Source of the DNA: Nitrospirillum iridis
GTDB taxonomy: Bacteria; Pseudomonadota; Alphaproteobacteria; Azospirillales; Azospirillaceae
Direction of reading: 5' to 3'
NCBI RefSeq assembly: GCF_014205765.1
Contig: NZ_JACIIZ010000012.1
Location: 62,001 to 126,000 of the forward strand
Length of the DNA stretch: 64,000 nucleotides
Shown here: one piece after another, positions 33,768-42,456 of the stretch
Layout: the number at the start of each line of letters is the position of its first letter
How positions within the stretch are numbered: the first letter of the stretch is position 1
Notes under the pieces: model-generated
What the model saw: only the letters and a program-made list of their open reading frames with translations
Database searches by the model: none
What the model was told of the DNA's origin: nothing
Made by a program: the position numbers and the translations under genes

Positions 33768-34993
33768 ACATTCCCAGCCTGGCCTGGGCCTATCTCAGGC
33801 GCTCCGCCCTCACCACCTGCCTGAACGTGGCGCTGCTGGCGCTGGGCACCGGCACCATCGTCGTGCTGATCCTGGTGGGCACGCAACTGCAGGACCGCCT
33901 GGCCAAGGACGCGGCCGGTGTGGACCTGGTGGTGGGCGCCAAGGGCAGCCCGCTGCAGCTGATCCTGTCCGCCCTCTACCAGATCGACATTCCCACGGGG
34001 AACATCCCGCTGGCCCAGGCCCAGGCGCTGGCCGCCGACCCGCTGGTGGCCCAGGCCATACCCCTGGCCCTGGGCGACAGCTTCCGCGGCTTCCGCATCG
34101 TCGGCACCGACCCCGCCTTCGTGGCCCTGCGCCAGGCCAGCGTGGCAGCCGGGCGGCTGTGGCAGGCGCCGATGGAGGCGACGGTGGGCTGGCAGGTGGC
34201 GCAGCGCGCCGGCCTGAAGGTGGGCGACCGCTTCAACGGCAACCACGGCCTGTCGGCCGGCGGCGCGGAACATGAGGGCATGCCCTACACCGTGGTGGGC
34301 ATCCTGGCCCCCACCGGCGGCGTGATCGACCGCCTGGTGCTGACCCCCATCGACAGCGTCTGGGCCGTGCATGACGCCCACCATCACCACCATGACGGCG
34401 ATGACCATGACGAGCATGCGCACGAGACGGAAGCCGCCCAACCGCCGGACCGGGAGGTGACGTCCGTCCTGCTGCGCTACCGCTCCCCCATCGCCGCCGC
34501 CCGCCTGCCCCGCCGCATCAACGCCGAAAGCGGCATGCAGGCGGCGGCACCGGCGGTGGAGATGACGCGGCTGCTGTCGCTGGTGGGGGTGGGCACGGAC
34601 ACGGTGCGGGGCTTCGGCCTGCTGCTGGTCGCGTCCTCCGCCCTCAGCATCTTCGTGGCGCTCTACAACGCCACCCAGGCGCGGCGCTATGACCTGGCGG
34701 TGATGCGGGCGCTGGGCGCCACCCGGACCCGCATCGCCTGCCTGTTGCTGACCGAGGCGCTGGCCATGGGGGCCACCGGCACCGCCTTGGGGCTGGCCCT
34801 GGGCCATGGCGCGGTGGAGATGGCGGGGCGGCTGGTGCCCCAGGCCCGCGACATGGGCATCACGGGACTCCAGTTTCCCGCCACGGAACCCTATCTTCTG
34901 ATCCTGGCCGCCGCCCTGTCGGTGCTGGCGGCCCTGGTGCCGGCCATCCATGCCTATCGGGCGGATGTGTCGGCGGTGTTGTCGCGGGGGTGA
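33764..34993 (+). CDS. FtsX-like ABC permease with histidine-rich periplasmic loop
   Basis: 409 aa. One N-terminal membrane helix (residues 18-40), a MacB-like periplasmic domain, then three C-terminal helices (about 280-400) with the FtsX sequence FGLLLVASSALSIFVALY and RYDLAVMRALGATRTRI. Residues 203-221 are unusually rich in His and Asp: H203, H206-210, H215, H218 and H220 with five Asp. This suggests Zn, Ni or Cu binding. Translation is coupled to the ATPase (ATGA overlap). Together with the next gene it resembles zinc-regulated ABC/FtsX operons known from vibrios (Zrg), but that link is inference. Confidence 0.9.
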   Translation: MNIPSLAWAYLRRSALTTCLNVALLALGTGTIVVLILVGTQLQDRLAKDAAGVDLVVGAKGSPLQLILSALYQIDIPTGNIPLAQAQALAADPLVAQAIPLALGDSFRGFRIVGTDPAFVALRQASVAAGRLWQAPMEATVGWQVAQRAGLKVGDRFNGNHGLSAGGAEHEGMPYTVVGILAPTGGVIDRLVLTPIDSVWAVHDAHHHHHDGDDHDEHAHETEAAQPPDREVTSVLLRYRSPIAAARLPRRINAESGMQAAAPAVEMTRLLSLVGVGTDTVRGFGLLLVASSALSIFVALYNATQARRYDLAVMRALGATRTRIACLLLTEALAMGATGTALGLALGHGAVEMAGRLVPQARDMGITGLQFPATEPYLLILAAALSVLAALVPAIHAYRADVSAVLSRG

Positions 34994-35085
34994 GGCCCCC
35001 GCCCGTGGCCCCGGATTGGCCACGATTGTGGGCGACCTATGGGCGGCCCGCGCAATGAGGCGGTTGAGAGAAAGGATCAAAGGCC

Positions 35086-35598
35086 ATGACGACACGGGAC
35101 ACGCGCCGCTTCGCCGGCGCCCTGATGCTGACGGCCCTCATCATTGGCGCGCCCGCGCTGGCGGCGGACAAGAAGGCGACGCCTGCGCCGGGCACGGCGG
35201 CTGCCGTGCAGGCCAACATCCCCAAGGCGACGCTGGGCTGGGACAAGTTGGCCGACGTCAAGGAGGTGCACAGCATGGACAACGGCCTGCTGCGGGTGCG
35301 CGCGGCCTTCGGCCCGGGGGTGCAGGCGTTGGAGGGCAAGCCCCTGACCATCGCCGGCTTCATCATCCCGCTGGAGCAGAAGGAGAAGTCCGGCCACTTC
35401 CTGCTGAGCGCCATGGCGCCCAGCTGCCCCTTCTGCCCGCCGCCGGGCCCCGCCGACCTGATGGAGGTGAAGACCAGCGCCCCCATCGCCATGACCAATG
35501 AGCCCATCACCCTGACGGGCACGCTGCACATGGTGGGCGACGATGACAACGGGCTCTACTACCGCATGGCCGACGCCACCCTGCAGCCCGCCTCGTGA
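35086..35598 (+). CDS. Periplasmic DUF3299-like protein
   Basis: 170 aa with a signal peptide (residues 1-27, cut near ALA-ADK). The mature part has LTIAGFIIPLEQKEKSGHFLLSAM then APSCPFCPPPGPADLMEV, in which a CPFC pair lies in a Pro-rich loop, resembling DUF3299 proteins. The two cysteines could bind metal or form a disulfide. It follows the ABC/FtsX pair with a 92-nt gap and is probably part of that operon. The ATG at 35086 follows GAAAGG. Confidence 0.8.
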   Translation: MTTRDTRRFAGALMLTALIIGAPALAADKKATPAPGTAAAVQANIPKATLGWDKLADVKEVHSMDNGLLRVRAAFGPGVQALEGKPLTIAGFIIPLEQKEKSGHFLLSAMAPSCPFCPPPGPADLMEVKTSAPIAMTNEPITLTGTLHMVGDDDNGLYYRMADATLQPAS

Positions 35599-35619
35599 CG
35601 TCGGTCCCGGCCGTCCGCC

Positions 35620-36027
35620 TCAAATTCCCAGCAGGGTGCGCACCAGGCCGATCAGGCTGCCGATCAGCAGCACCAGGGTGGCGAAGACCGAGAGGCTGAA
35701 GCCGGCGGTGCGCTTCTTGGCCTCGGCGTAGTAGCCGACGGCGTACAGCACCCGGCCGACGAGCCAGGCCAGGCCGATCAGGGCGGTCAGATGATCCCCC
35801 CAGATGGTGGCGGACAGCCACAGGGCCGGCAGAAAAAGCACGATCTGTTCCAGCGTGTTGGTTTGCACCCGCAGCATCCGCTGGAAGGCTGGCGGCCCAT
35901 CCATGGATGGCGCTTCCACGCCAAGGACATGGCGCGCCCGGGCCACCTGGCCGATGGTCCAGAAATAGACCAACAGCGCCAACACCGTGACCAGCCCGGT
36001 CCACACAAAAGCGGCCATGAACCCCAT
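35620..36027 (-). CDS. MAPEG family membrane protein
   Basis: 135 aa with four membrane helices. The sequence QRMLRVQTNTLEQIVLFLPALWLSA carries the MAPEG RxxxNxxE-type signature, and ARHVLGVEAPSMDGPPAFQ lies in the first loop. The family includes microsomal glutathione transferases and leukotriene-related enzymes; bacterial members are mostly uncharacterised. The ATG at 36027 or a second ATG three codons later could be used. It is convergent with the DUF3299-like gene and 39 nt downstream of the metallopeptidase gene. Confidence 0.88.
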   Translation of the reverse strand: MGFMAAFVWTGLVTVLALLVYFWTIGQVARARHVLGVEAPSMDGPPAFQRMLRVQTNTLEQIVLFLPALWLSATIWGDHLTALIGLAWLVGRVLYAVGYYAEAKKRTAGFSLSVFATLVLLIGSLIGLVRTLLGI

Positions 36028-36066
36028 CCCCCTATTTCAGCCAGGCCCGCCTGGCACGCCCCGCCC

Positions 36067-36486
36067 TTACGGGTCGTTGGCCTCGATCCCGAACATGTCG
36101 TCGTCGGAAAAGCCGAAATGGTGCCCGATCTCATGGATCATGACATGCAGCACCAGCTCGCCCAAATCCTCCCCGGTTTCACACCAATAGTCCAGCAAGG
36201 GCCGGCGGTAGAGGAAGATCATGTCGGGCCCGTGGGAGGCGTCGTTGACGCCGCGCTGAGGCAGGGAGACGCCGCGGTAGAGGCCCAGGATGTCGAACGG
36301 GGTTTCCAGCCCCATCTCCCGTTCCGTCTCCTCATCGGGGAACTCGTCCACCCGGACCACGACGTTGCCGATGTGGACCCGCAGTTCCGGCGGGATGGAG
36401 GATATGGCGTCGGTCGCCAGGCGTTCAATCTCCTCCAGCGTCGGCGGGGAGGTGAAGCGGCGGGGCAGGACGGTGACGGTGGCCAT
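36067..36486 (-). CDS. Minimal gluzincin-type metallopeptidase family protein
   Basis: 139 aa. The zinc motif HEIGHHFGFSDDDM (residues 120-133) belongs to the short metallopeptidase family (formerly DUF1025) found widely in alphaproteobacteria and actinobacteria. LRVHIGNVVVRVDEFPDE and LGLYRGVSLPQRG are also family features. Substrate unknown, and activity as a peptidase is not established. It precedes the MAPEG gene on the same strand. The ATG at 36486 is the only sensible start. Confidence 0.88.
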   Translation of the reverse strand: MATVTVLPRRFTSPPTLEEIERLATDAISSIPPELRVHIGNVVVRVDEFPDEETEREMGLETPFDILGLYRGVSLPQRGVNDASHGPDMIFLYRRPLLDYWCETGEDLGELVLHVMIHEIGHHFGFSDDDMFGIEANDP

Positions 36487-36683
36487 GGATCGATACCGTG
36501 ATAGGCTGCACTAACGTCTTGACGGGACGGCCCCGCCGGGTCCAGGTCAACGCCTGTCGGCCCCCGCCGTCAAGTCCCGCGCGCTGTCCCATACCGTCGC
36601 AGGTGACTTAACCCCATCATCCGCCCCGAATCCGCCGGGGACCCTGGTCCCCACCCTGGTTCCCCAAGACGCCGACGGCGATT

Positions 36684-36727
36684 CCCAGCGCGACGCGCGC
36701 ATGTCTCCCAGCGCGACGCGCGCATGG
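36684..36727. repeat. 21-bp tandem duplication upstream of the DTW gene
   Basis: The 21-bp unit TCCCAGCGCGACGCGCGCATG occurs at 36684 and again at 36707 (period 23), with two bases (TC) between copies. Each unit holds a self-complementary GCGCGACGCGCG-like core. It ends 29 nt before the downstream ATG, so it lies in the leader of that gene. Confidence 0.9.
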
Positions 36728-36756
36728 CCCGTTTCATGGAAGAGATCGCAGGTTAA

Positions 36757-37521
36757 ATGAGCGACGACACCGTTCCACCCGTTGAGGAAGCCGCCGCCGA
36801 GGGCCCGGCCACCTGCCCCCGCTGCGCCAAGCCGATGGACCTGTGCGTCTGCGCCGGCATCGAGCCCATCCAGACGCGGCTGGAGGTGCTGGTGCTGCAG
36901 CATCCCCAGGAACAGGACGTGGAGCTGGGCACCGCCCGCCTGCTGACCCTGGGCCTGGCGCGCGGCCGGCTGAAGGTGGGGCTGTCCTGGGCCAACTTGG
37001 CGAAGGCATTGGGCCGCGAGGCTGATCCGCGCCGCTGGGCCGTGCTGTACATGGGGTCCGGCGACGATGCCGTCGCCACGCCCCCCGGCACGCTGCGCCT
37101 GGTGGACAAGAAGGGCCAGACGGTGGAGGATCCGACCCTGCTGGCCGACCTGGAAGGCATCATCCTGCTGGACGGGTCCTGGTCGCAGGCCAAGGCCCTG
37201 TGGTGGCGCAACGCCTGGCTGCTGAAGCTGCGACGCCTGATCGTCCATCCCGACTTCGTCTCCGCCTACGGCGATTTGCGGCGGGAGCCCCGGCGGGAAA
37301 GCGTCGCGACGCTGGAGGCCGCGGCCTTCGCGCTGGCCAAGCTGGAAGGCGACGACACCTTGGTGGCGCGCTTGCGGGCACCCTTCATCGCCCTGGTGGA
37401 ACGCTATCGCGCCGTGCGCGGCAACCGGCCACCCAAGCTCGCCGCCAATCGCCCCTCCTCGGGTCGGCCCGGTGGCAAGCCCGACTGGCGTGGCGGCCGG
37501 CGGCGCCCCGCCCGGCAATAG
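36757..37521 (+). CDS. DTW-domain tRNA-uridine aminocarboxypropyltransferase-like
   Basis: 254 aa. The N-terminal Cys cluster CPRCAKPMDLCVCAGI (four Cys, probable zinc site) precedes a TDD/DTW domain, with QHPQEQDVELGTARLL and the domain signature as DGSWSQAKALWWRN, where the DTW core reads DGSW. E. coli TapT adds the acp group to U47 of tRNA using SAM; the same chemistry is likely but unproven here. The C-terminal 30 residues are a basic Arg/Gly/Pro tail, suited to RNA binding. The ATG at 36757 directly follows a tandem repeat. Confidence 0.85.
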   Translation: MSDDTVPPVEEAAAEGPATCPRCAKPMDLCVCAGIEPIQTRLEVLVLQHPQEQDVELGTARLLTLGLARGRLKVGLSWANLAKALGREADPRRWAVLYMGSGDDAVATPPGTLRLVDKKGQTVEDPTLLADLEGIILLDGSWSQAKALWWRNAWLLKLRRLIVHPDFVSAYGDLRREPRRESVATLEAAAFALAKLEGDDTLVARLRAPFIALVERYRAVRGNRPPKLAANRPSSGRPGGKPDWRGGRRRPARQ

Positions 37522-37613
37522 CGGGGCACGATGCTGGCGGCGGCGGGCCGGCCCTCTTTTAGCCAGAATTGGCGACCACACACGCTTACGTTTATCTGCA
37601 CGCCGGACCGCCC

Positions 37614-38543
37614 ATGCCCTCCCTGACGCGCCTCGCCCCCGCCATCCTGTCGTGCGCCTTGGCCGCGCATGCCTATGCCGGCACGCCCACGGCCAAGACG
37701 GCCCCCGCCGCCTGCAAGGAGGGCGCGGACTGGAACACGCCGGCGCCGCCGGTGCACATCCACGGCAATGTCTGGTATGTGGGCACCTGCGGCCTGTCCT
37801 CCATCCTGGTGACCTCGCCCCAGGGCCACATCCTGATCGACGGGGCCACGGAGAAGGCCGCCCCCCTGATCGAGGCCAACATCCGGGCCCTGGGCTTCCG
37901 GGTGGAGGATGTGCGCATCCTCCTGAACAGCCATGAGCATCTGGACCATGCCGGCGGGCTGAAGCAGCTGCAGCGCGACAGCGGCGCCGACGTCCTGGCG
38001 CTGCCCGCCGCGGCCGACGCGCTGGAGCGGGGCAAGGGCGACCGGGGCGATCCGCAATTCCTCAGCATCGACCCCTTCCCCGCGGTCACCCCCGTGCGTC
38101 GCATCAAGGACGGTGAGGTGGTGACGCTGGGTCCCCTGGCACTGACGGCCCATGCCACGCCCGGCCATACCCCGGGCGCGACCACCTGGACCTGGGATAG
38201 TTGCTCGGACGGCGGCCCCAATGGCGGGCAATGCCGGCATGTCGTCTATGCCGACAGCCTCAGCGCCTACACCGACGACGCCTACCGCTATTCCGACGAG
38301 GCGGCGCATCCGGGCATGGTGGCGCGCTTCCGCCAGGCCATCGCCACCGTGGCCGCCCTGCCCTGCGACATCCTGCTGACGCCCCACCCCGACGCATCGG
38401 CGATGTGGCGACGGCTGGGCCCCAACGCCACCGAGCCGCTGGTGGACGACACCGCCTGCCGCCGCCATGCGGAGGCGGTGTCTGTCCGGCTGGACAAGCG
38501 GCTCGCCACGGAGCAGGCGGAAAAGGAAAAGGCGGCCCGGTAG
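37614..38543 (+). CDS. Subclass B3 metallo-beta-lactamase
   Basis: 309 aa, periplasmic. The signal peptide covers about residues 1-22. Zinc ligands of the first site appear as SHEHLDHAGG (H107, H109, D111, H112), with H185 in GHTPGATTWTW and H258 in TPHPDA, so both zinc sites are complete, unlike GOB-type enzymes with Gln at the first ligand. YADSL also fits B3. It should hydrolyse penicillins, cephalosporins and carbapenems, but activity is untested. The ATG at 37614 gives the signal peptide. No lysR/ampR gene lies next to it. Confidence 0.88.
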   Translation: MPSLTRLAPAILSCALAAHAYAGTPTAKTAPAACKEGADWNTPAPPVHIHGNVWYVGTCGLSSILVTSPQGHILIDGATEKAAPLIEANIRALGFRVEDVRILLNSHEHLDHAGGLKQLQRDSGADVLALPAAADALERGKGDRGDPQFLSIDPFPAVTPVRRIKDGEVVTLGPLALTAHATPGHTPGATTWTWDSCSDGGPNGGQCRHVVYADSLSAYTDDAYRYSDEAAHPGMVARFRQAIATVAALPCDILLTPHPDASAMWRRLGPNATEPLVDDTACRRHAEAVSVRLDKRLATEQAEKEKAAR

Positions 38544-38574
38544 AGGACCGCCCGCAACCCGCGCGTTCGAGGGA

Positions 38575-38955
38575 TCAGCGCAGGGACATGACCTTGACGT
38601 CCGCCGGCGGGGTGGCCACGCGATCAGCGGCGGCGATGCGCTTTTCCAGGTCGGCGGCGTGCAGGCGGGCGGCGTCCAGGTCACGCTGCAACTGGTCGGC
38701 ACGGGCCCGCTCCTTGCGCACGGCCCGGCGGTGCCGCCCCGCCGACAGCCAGGACACCAGGCCGCCCACGGCGAAACCCACCACCAGCGAGACCAGCACC
38801 AGGGCGAAGGACGGCACGGTCAGCACGGCGTCCAGCGGCCACAGGCCTAGGATCACCGGTTCCCGGTTGGTCACCGCGAAGGAGATGGCGACCAGCGCCA
38901 GCGGGATGGACACGATCCAGGAAAGGTAACGCAACACCTGCCGCTCCACTGCCAA
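38575..38955 (-). CDS. lapA: LapA domain protein (DUF1049)
   Basis: 126 aa. Two N-terminal hydrophobic helices (residues 10-28 and 45-68), with TNREPVILGLWPLD between them and GFAVGGLVSWLSAG after, match LapA. A C-terminal coiled coil of about 45 residues follows. In E. coli LapA acts with LapB to control LpxC turnover and LPS synthesis. Here lapB is absent. It lies downstream of ihfB on the same strand, a common alphaproteobacterial order. Confidence 0.88.
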   Translation of the reverse strand: MAVERQVLRYLSWIVSIPLALVAISFAVTNREPVILGLWPLDAVLTVPSFALVLVSLVVGFAVGGLVSWLSAGRHRRAVRKERARADQLQRDLDAARLHAADLEKRIAAADRVATPPADVKVMSLR

Positions 38956-39054
38956 CGGCCACGCCCAGCCATCCCGTGATCAGGATGGCGTCTTGGGCGC
39001 GGCGCGAACAAGCCCCGACGGAACGCCGGGGCCGGGTCCCAGAGATGGGGCCGA

Positions 39055-39336
39055 TCAATCCGTGTTCAACTGCTCCCGCAGTTGCTTGCCGGTCTTGAAG
39101 AAGGGAATGAACTTCTCCTCGACGTCCACCGCCTGGCCCGTGCGCGGGTTGCGGCCGGTGCGGGCGTCACGCCGCTTGACGGAGAAGGCACCAAAACCCC
39201 GCAACTCGACCCGGTCGCCCCGGGCCAGGGCCTCTGTGATCTCGTCGAAAATGGTGGTGACGATCTTTTCCACGTCGCGCTGGTAGAGGTGCGGATTGAG
39301 CTCCGCCAGCCGCATGATGAGTTCCGATTTGGTCAT
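39055..39336 (-). CDS. ihfB: Integration host factor subunit beta
   Basis: 93-aa DNA-bending protein of the HU/IHF family. It begins [23 protein letters not shown] and has the beta-arm region [37 protein letters not shown]-beta is preferred over HU because of the rpsA-ihfB gene order and the N-terminus MTKSELI. The ATG at 39336 has AAGGGGGA about 9 nt upstream. Its leader of about 390 nt after the rpsA terminator carries its own promoter, not precisely seen. Confidence 0.95.
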   Translation of the reverse strand: MTKSELIMRLAELNPHLYQRDVEKIVTTIFDEITEALARGDRVELRGFGAFSVKRRDARTGRNPRTGQAVDVEEKFIPFFKTGKQLREQLNTD

Positions 39337-39728
39337 CGGCAATTCCCCCTTGGGCAATAGGGTCCGGTATGCGGGACCGCTCTCTTTATCGTGTCGTTGG
39401 GCCTCCCGGCAGGACAGGGCACGAGGCGTACATCCAGCCCAATGCCTTGCGGCTCCTGGTACCGGCCACCGCTTCCCTTGGTGCCCGGTCACAACCGGCG
39501 GTACCAGGGTCGACAGAGTCCGGCCCCGACACCACCCGTCCCATCCCCAACTGTGCCGGAGCGGGCCCGTCCTGGCAAGGGTAAGGTCTTCATACTCTTG
39601 CATTATCGCTGGCTGGACAGCTGTCGCCCCCGGCCAATCGGGCTCGGCCTTTCGGGCGATCCCCGCGATCGGATCGCCGGGTCGGGGGTGGGGCTCTGGG
39701 CCGGATGTCCCAGGAGGAGGCGCCCTCA
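39337..39728. other. Intergenic stretch between rpsA terminator and ihfB
   Basis: About 390 nt with no supported gene; the open frames on both strands are GC-driven and non-homologous. On the minus strand it must contain the ihfB promoter, since an intrinsic terminator separates ihfB from rpsA. No clear operator or riboswitch was recognised. Confidence 0.6.
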
Positions 39729-39768
39729 AGAAAAAGGCCGCCCCCGGTTGCCCGGGGACGGCCCATTC
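39729..39768 (-). terminator. Intrinsic terminator of rpsA
   Basis: On the minus strand GGCCGTCCCCGG pairs with CCGGGGGCGGCC across GCAA and is followed by TTTTTCTT. It lies 51 nt after the rpsA stop. Confidence 0.88.
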
Positions 39769-39818
39769 TTACTCAGAACCGGATGGTTCCCGAAAGTTCA
39801 GCTCCAAAGAGCCTCGTC

Positions 39819-41543
39819 TCAGACCTCGTCCTTGTCCTTCTGGGCGCGCTTCAGCGCGGCGCCCAGGATGTCGCCCAGCGAAGCGCCCGAGTCGGACGAA
39901 CCGAACTCGGCCATCGCCTGCTTCTCTTCCTCGACTTCCTTCGCCTTGATCGACAGACCGATCTTGCGGCTGGCGCGATCGATCTGCGTGACCTTGGCGT
40001 CGACCTTCTCGCCGACGGCGAAACGGTCCGGGCGCTGCTCCGAACGCTCACGCGACAGGTCGGACTTGCGGATGAAGCCGGTGAAGCCGTCGACCACCGA
40101 CACCTCGATGCCGCCCTCGGTGATGGCGGTGACGGTGCAGGTGACGACGTCGTTCTTCTTCACGCCGGCGACAGTGGCTTCGAACGGATCGCTGGCCAGC
40201 TGCTTGATGCCCAGGCTGATGCGTTCCTTTTCCACGTCGACGTCGAGGACCTTCACGCGGACGTGGTCGGCCTTCTTGTAGTCCTGGATGGCTTCTTCAC
40301 CCGACTTGTTCCAGTCGAGGTCGGACATGTGGACCATGCCGTCGATGTCGCCCGGCAGACCAACGAACAGACCGAATTCGGTGATGTTCTTGACCTCGCC
40401 TTCCAGCTCGGTGCCGGCCGGGTACTTGTCGACGAACGTCTCCCACGGGTTGTCCAGGCACTGCTTGAGGCCCAGGGAGATGCGGCGCTTCTGCGGATCC
40501 ACGTCCAGCACCATGACCTCGACCTCCTGAGAGGTGGAGACGATCTTGCCGGGGTGGACGTTCTTCTTGGTCCAGGACATCTCGGAGACGTGCACCAGAC
40601 CTTCAATGCCGGGCTCCAGCTCCACGAAGGCGCCGTAGTCGGTGATGTTGGTGACGCGGCCCTTGAACTTGGCGCCGACCGGGTACTTGGCTTCCACGCC
40701 TTCCCACGGATCAGCCTCAAGCTGCTTCATGCCCAGGCTGATGCGCTGGGTTTCGGAGTTGAAGCGGACGACCTGGACCGTGACGGTCTGGCCGATCTGC
40801 AGGGCTTCCGACGGGTGGTTGATGCGGCGCCAGGCGATGTCGGTGACGTGCAGCAGGCCATCGACGCCACCCAGATCCACGAACGCGCCGTAGTCGGTGA
40901 TGTTCTTGACCACACCCTGCAGAACCTGGCCTTCCTTGAGGTTGGCCACCAGCTCCGAACGGGCCTCGGCGCGGCTCTCTTCCAGAACGGCGCGACGCGA
41001 CACGACGATGTTGCCGCGCGAGCGGTCCATCTTCAGGATCTGGAAGGGCTGCGGGGTGCCCATCAGCGGGGAGATGTCGCGCACCGGGCGGATGTCCACC
41101 TGGCTGCCCGGCAGGAAGGCCACGGCGCCCGACAGGTCGACCGTGAAACCGCCCTTGACGCGGCCGAAGATGATACCGGTGACGCGCTGCTGTTCGGTGA
41201 ACGCGCGCTCCAGCTGGGTCCAGGCCTCTTCGCGCTTGGCCTTCTCGCGCGACAGCATGGCTTCGCCGTGCTTGTCTTCCATGCGCTCGAGGTAGACCTC
41301 GACCGTGTCGCCAACCTTCAGCTCAACCGGCTGACCGGGGACGGCGAATTCCTTCAGCGCGACCCGGCCTTCGGACTTCAGGCCAACGTCGATGAGCACC
41401 ATGTCGTTCTCGATGCTGAGAACGGTACCCTTGACTACCGTACCTTCGAGGCTGTCGGCGGTGCCGAGCGACTCTTCCAGAAGGGCGGCGAAACTTTCCT
41501 TCATCCCACGGTCGGGGGACTTGGCGGCGGAAACCTGGGCCAT
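39819..41543 (-). CDS. rpsA: 30S ribosomal protein S1
   Basis: 574 aa (E. coli 557). Six S1/OB-fold repeats are visible; the later ones show the repeated pattern GAFVDLGGVDGLLHVTD, GAFVELEPGIEGLVHVSEM, GLFVGLPGDIDGMVHMSDLDW and GIEVSVVDGFTGFI. S1 binds mRNA and brings it to the 30S subunit. The ATG at 41543 has AAGGAG about 8 nt upstream. It lies between cmk and ihfB, the conserved proteobacterial order. Confidence 0.97.
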   Translation of the reverse strand: MAQVSAAKSPDRGMKESFAALLEESLGTADSLEGTVVKGTVLSIENDMVLIDVGLKSEGRVALKEFAVPGQPVELKVGDTVEVYLERMEDKHGEAMLSREKAKREEAWTQLERAFTEQQRVTGIIFGRVKGGFTVDLSGAVAFLPGSQVDIRPVRDISPLMGTPQPFQILKMDRSRGNIVVSRRAVLEESRAEARSELVANLKEGQVLQGVVKNITDYGAFVDLGGVDGLLHVTDIAWRRINHPSEALQIGQTVTVQVVRFNSETQRISLGMKQLEADPWEGVEAKYPVGAKFKGRVTNITDYGAFVELEPGIEGLVHVSEMSWTKKNVHPGKIVSTSQEVEVMVLDVDPQKRRISLGLKQCLDNPWETFVDKYPAGTELEGEVKNITEFGLFVGLPGDIDGMVHMSDLDWNKSGEEAIQDYKKADHVRVKVLDVDVEKERISLGIKQLASDPFEATVAGVKKNDVVTCTVTAITEGGIEVSVVDGFTGFIRKSDLSRERSEQRPDRFAVGEKVDAKVTQIDRASRKIGLSIKAKEVEEEKQAMAEFGSSDSGASLGDILGAALKRAQKDKDEV

Positions 41544-41689
41544 TTAAACTCCTTGAGTGGATCCAGCATGAACCCGTTCTAACCTTCCGGCGGACGCCCG
41601 GCCGACGGCAGGTTTACTTGGCCCATGGCGTCGGACACCATGCCCGGCGACTTGGTTGAGTTGGGGGCCGCGCGGCCAAACCGTCCGTT

Positions 41690-42364
41690 TTAATGGAAGT
41701 CGGGAAACGCGGGTCTGGAGCGGATGAAGTCCATGGCGGCGACGAATGCCTGGTCGGCATCCATCATGGACGTATCAAGCAAAAACGCGTCGACAGCGGG
41801 CTTCAGCGGTGCCACCGCCCGTTGACTGTCACGCGCATCACGGACTTTCATGTCCTCCAGGACGGCCTCGTATATAGCCTCAGCGCCAGTGTTGCGCAAC
41901 TCCGACAAACGGCGACGGGCGCGCACCTCAACGTCGGCGGTCACATAGAGCTTGGCCGGCGCGTCCGGGCAGACCACGGTGCCCACGTCGCGGCCGTCCA
42001 GCACCGCCCCCTTCGCGCCGTGCGGCGGGCGATGGGCGAAATCCCGCTGGAAATCCAACAGGGCGGCCCGCACCTCGGGCACCACGGAAACCTTGGACGC
42101 GGCCACCGCCACCGCGTCCTGGCGCAGGGCCGGATCGTTCATCAGGGGCAGGACGGTGGCGGCATCCAGGGCGCTGGCGGCGGCGATGGCGGCCCGCGCA
42201 TCGTCCGGCGCATGGCCGGCCCGCAACAACGTCAACCCCACCGCGCGGTAGAGCGCGCCCGTGTCCAGGTGGGCGTAGCCCAGGGTCGACGCCAGGCGGC
42301 GGGCCAGCGTGCCCTTGCCGCTGGCGGCCGGGCCGTCGATGGCGACGATGAAGGAAATGGTCAT
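41690..42364 (-). CDS. cmk: Cytidylate kinase
   Basis: Phosphorylates CMP and dCMP with ATP; 224 aa. The P-loop is VAIDGPAASGKGTLARRLA at the N-terminus. HLDTGALYRAVGL, DGRDVGTVVCPDA and KLYVTADVEVRARRRLSEL are further family signatures. It lies 92 nt after the aroA-like gene and upstream of rpsA; aroA-cmk-rpsA-ihfB is a conserved order. Confidence 0.96.
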   Translation of the reverse strand: MTISFIVAIDGPAASGKGTLARRLASTLGYAHLDTGALYRAVGLTLLRAGHAPDDARAAIAAASALDAATVLPLMNDPALRQDAVAVAASKVSVVPEVRAALLDFQRDFAHRPPHGAKGAVLDGRDVGTVVCPDAPAKLYVTADVEVRARRRLSELRNTGAEAIYEAVLEDMKVRDARDSQRAVAPLKPAVDAFLLDTSMMDADQAFVAAMDFIRSRPAFPDFH

Positions 42365-42456
42365 GGGGAATGCCGCCTAATGGATGGGCTGATGGATGGG
42401 GTGCGAGACATCGCCGCTGGCCTAACACCGCCCGCCCGGCCTGGCAAGCGGCCCCC

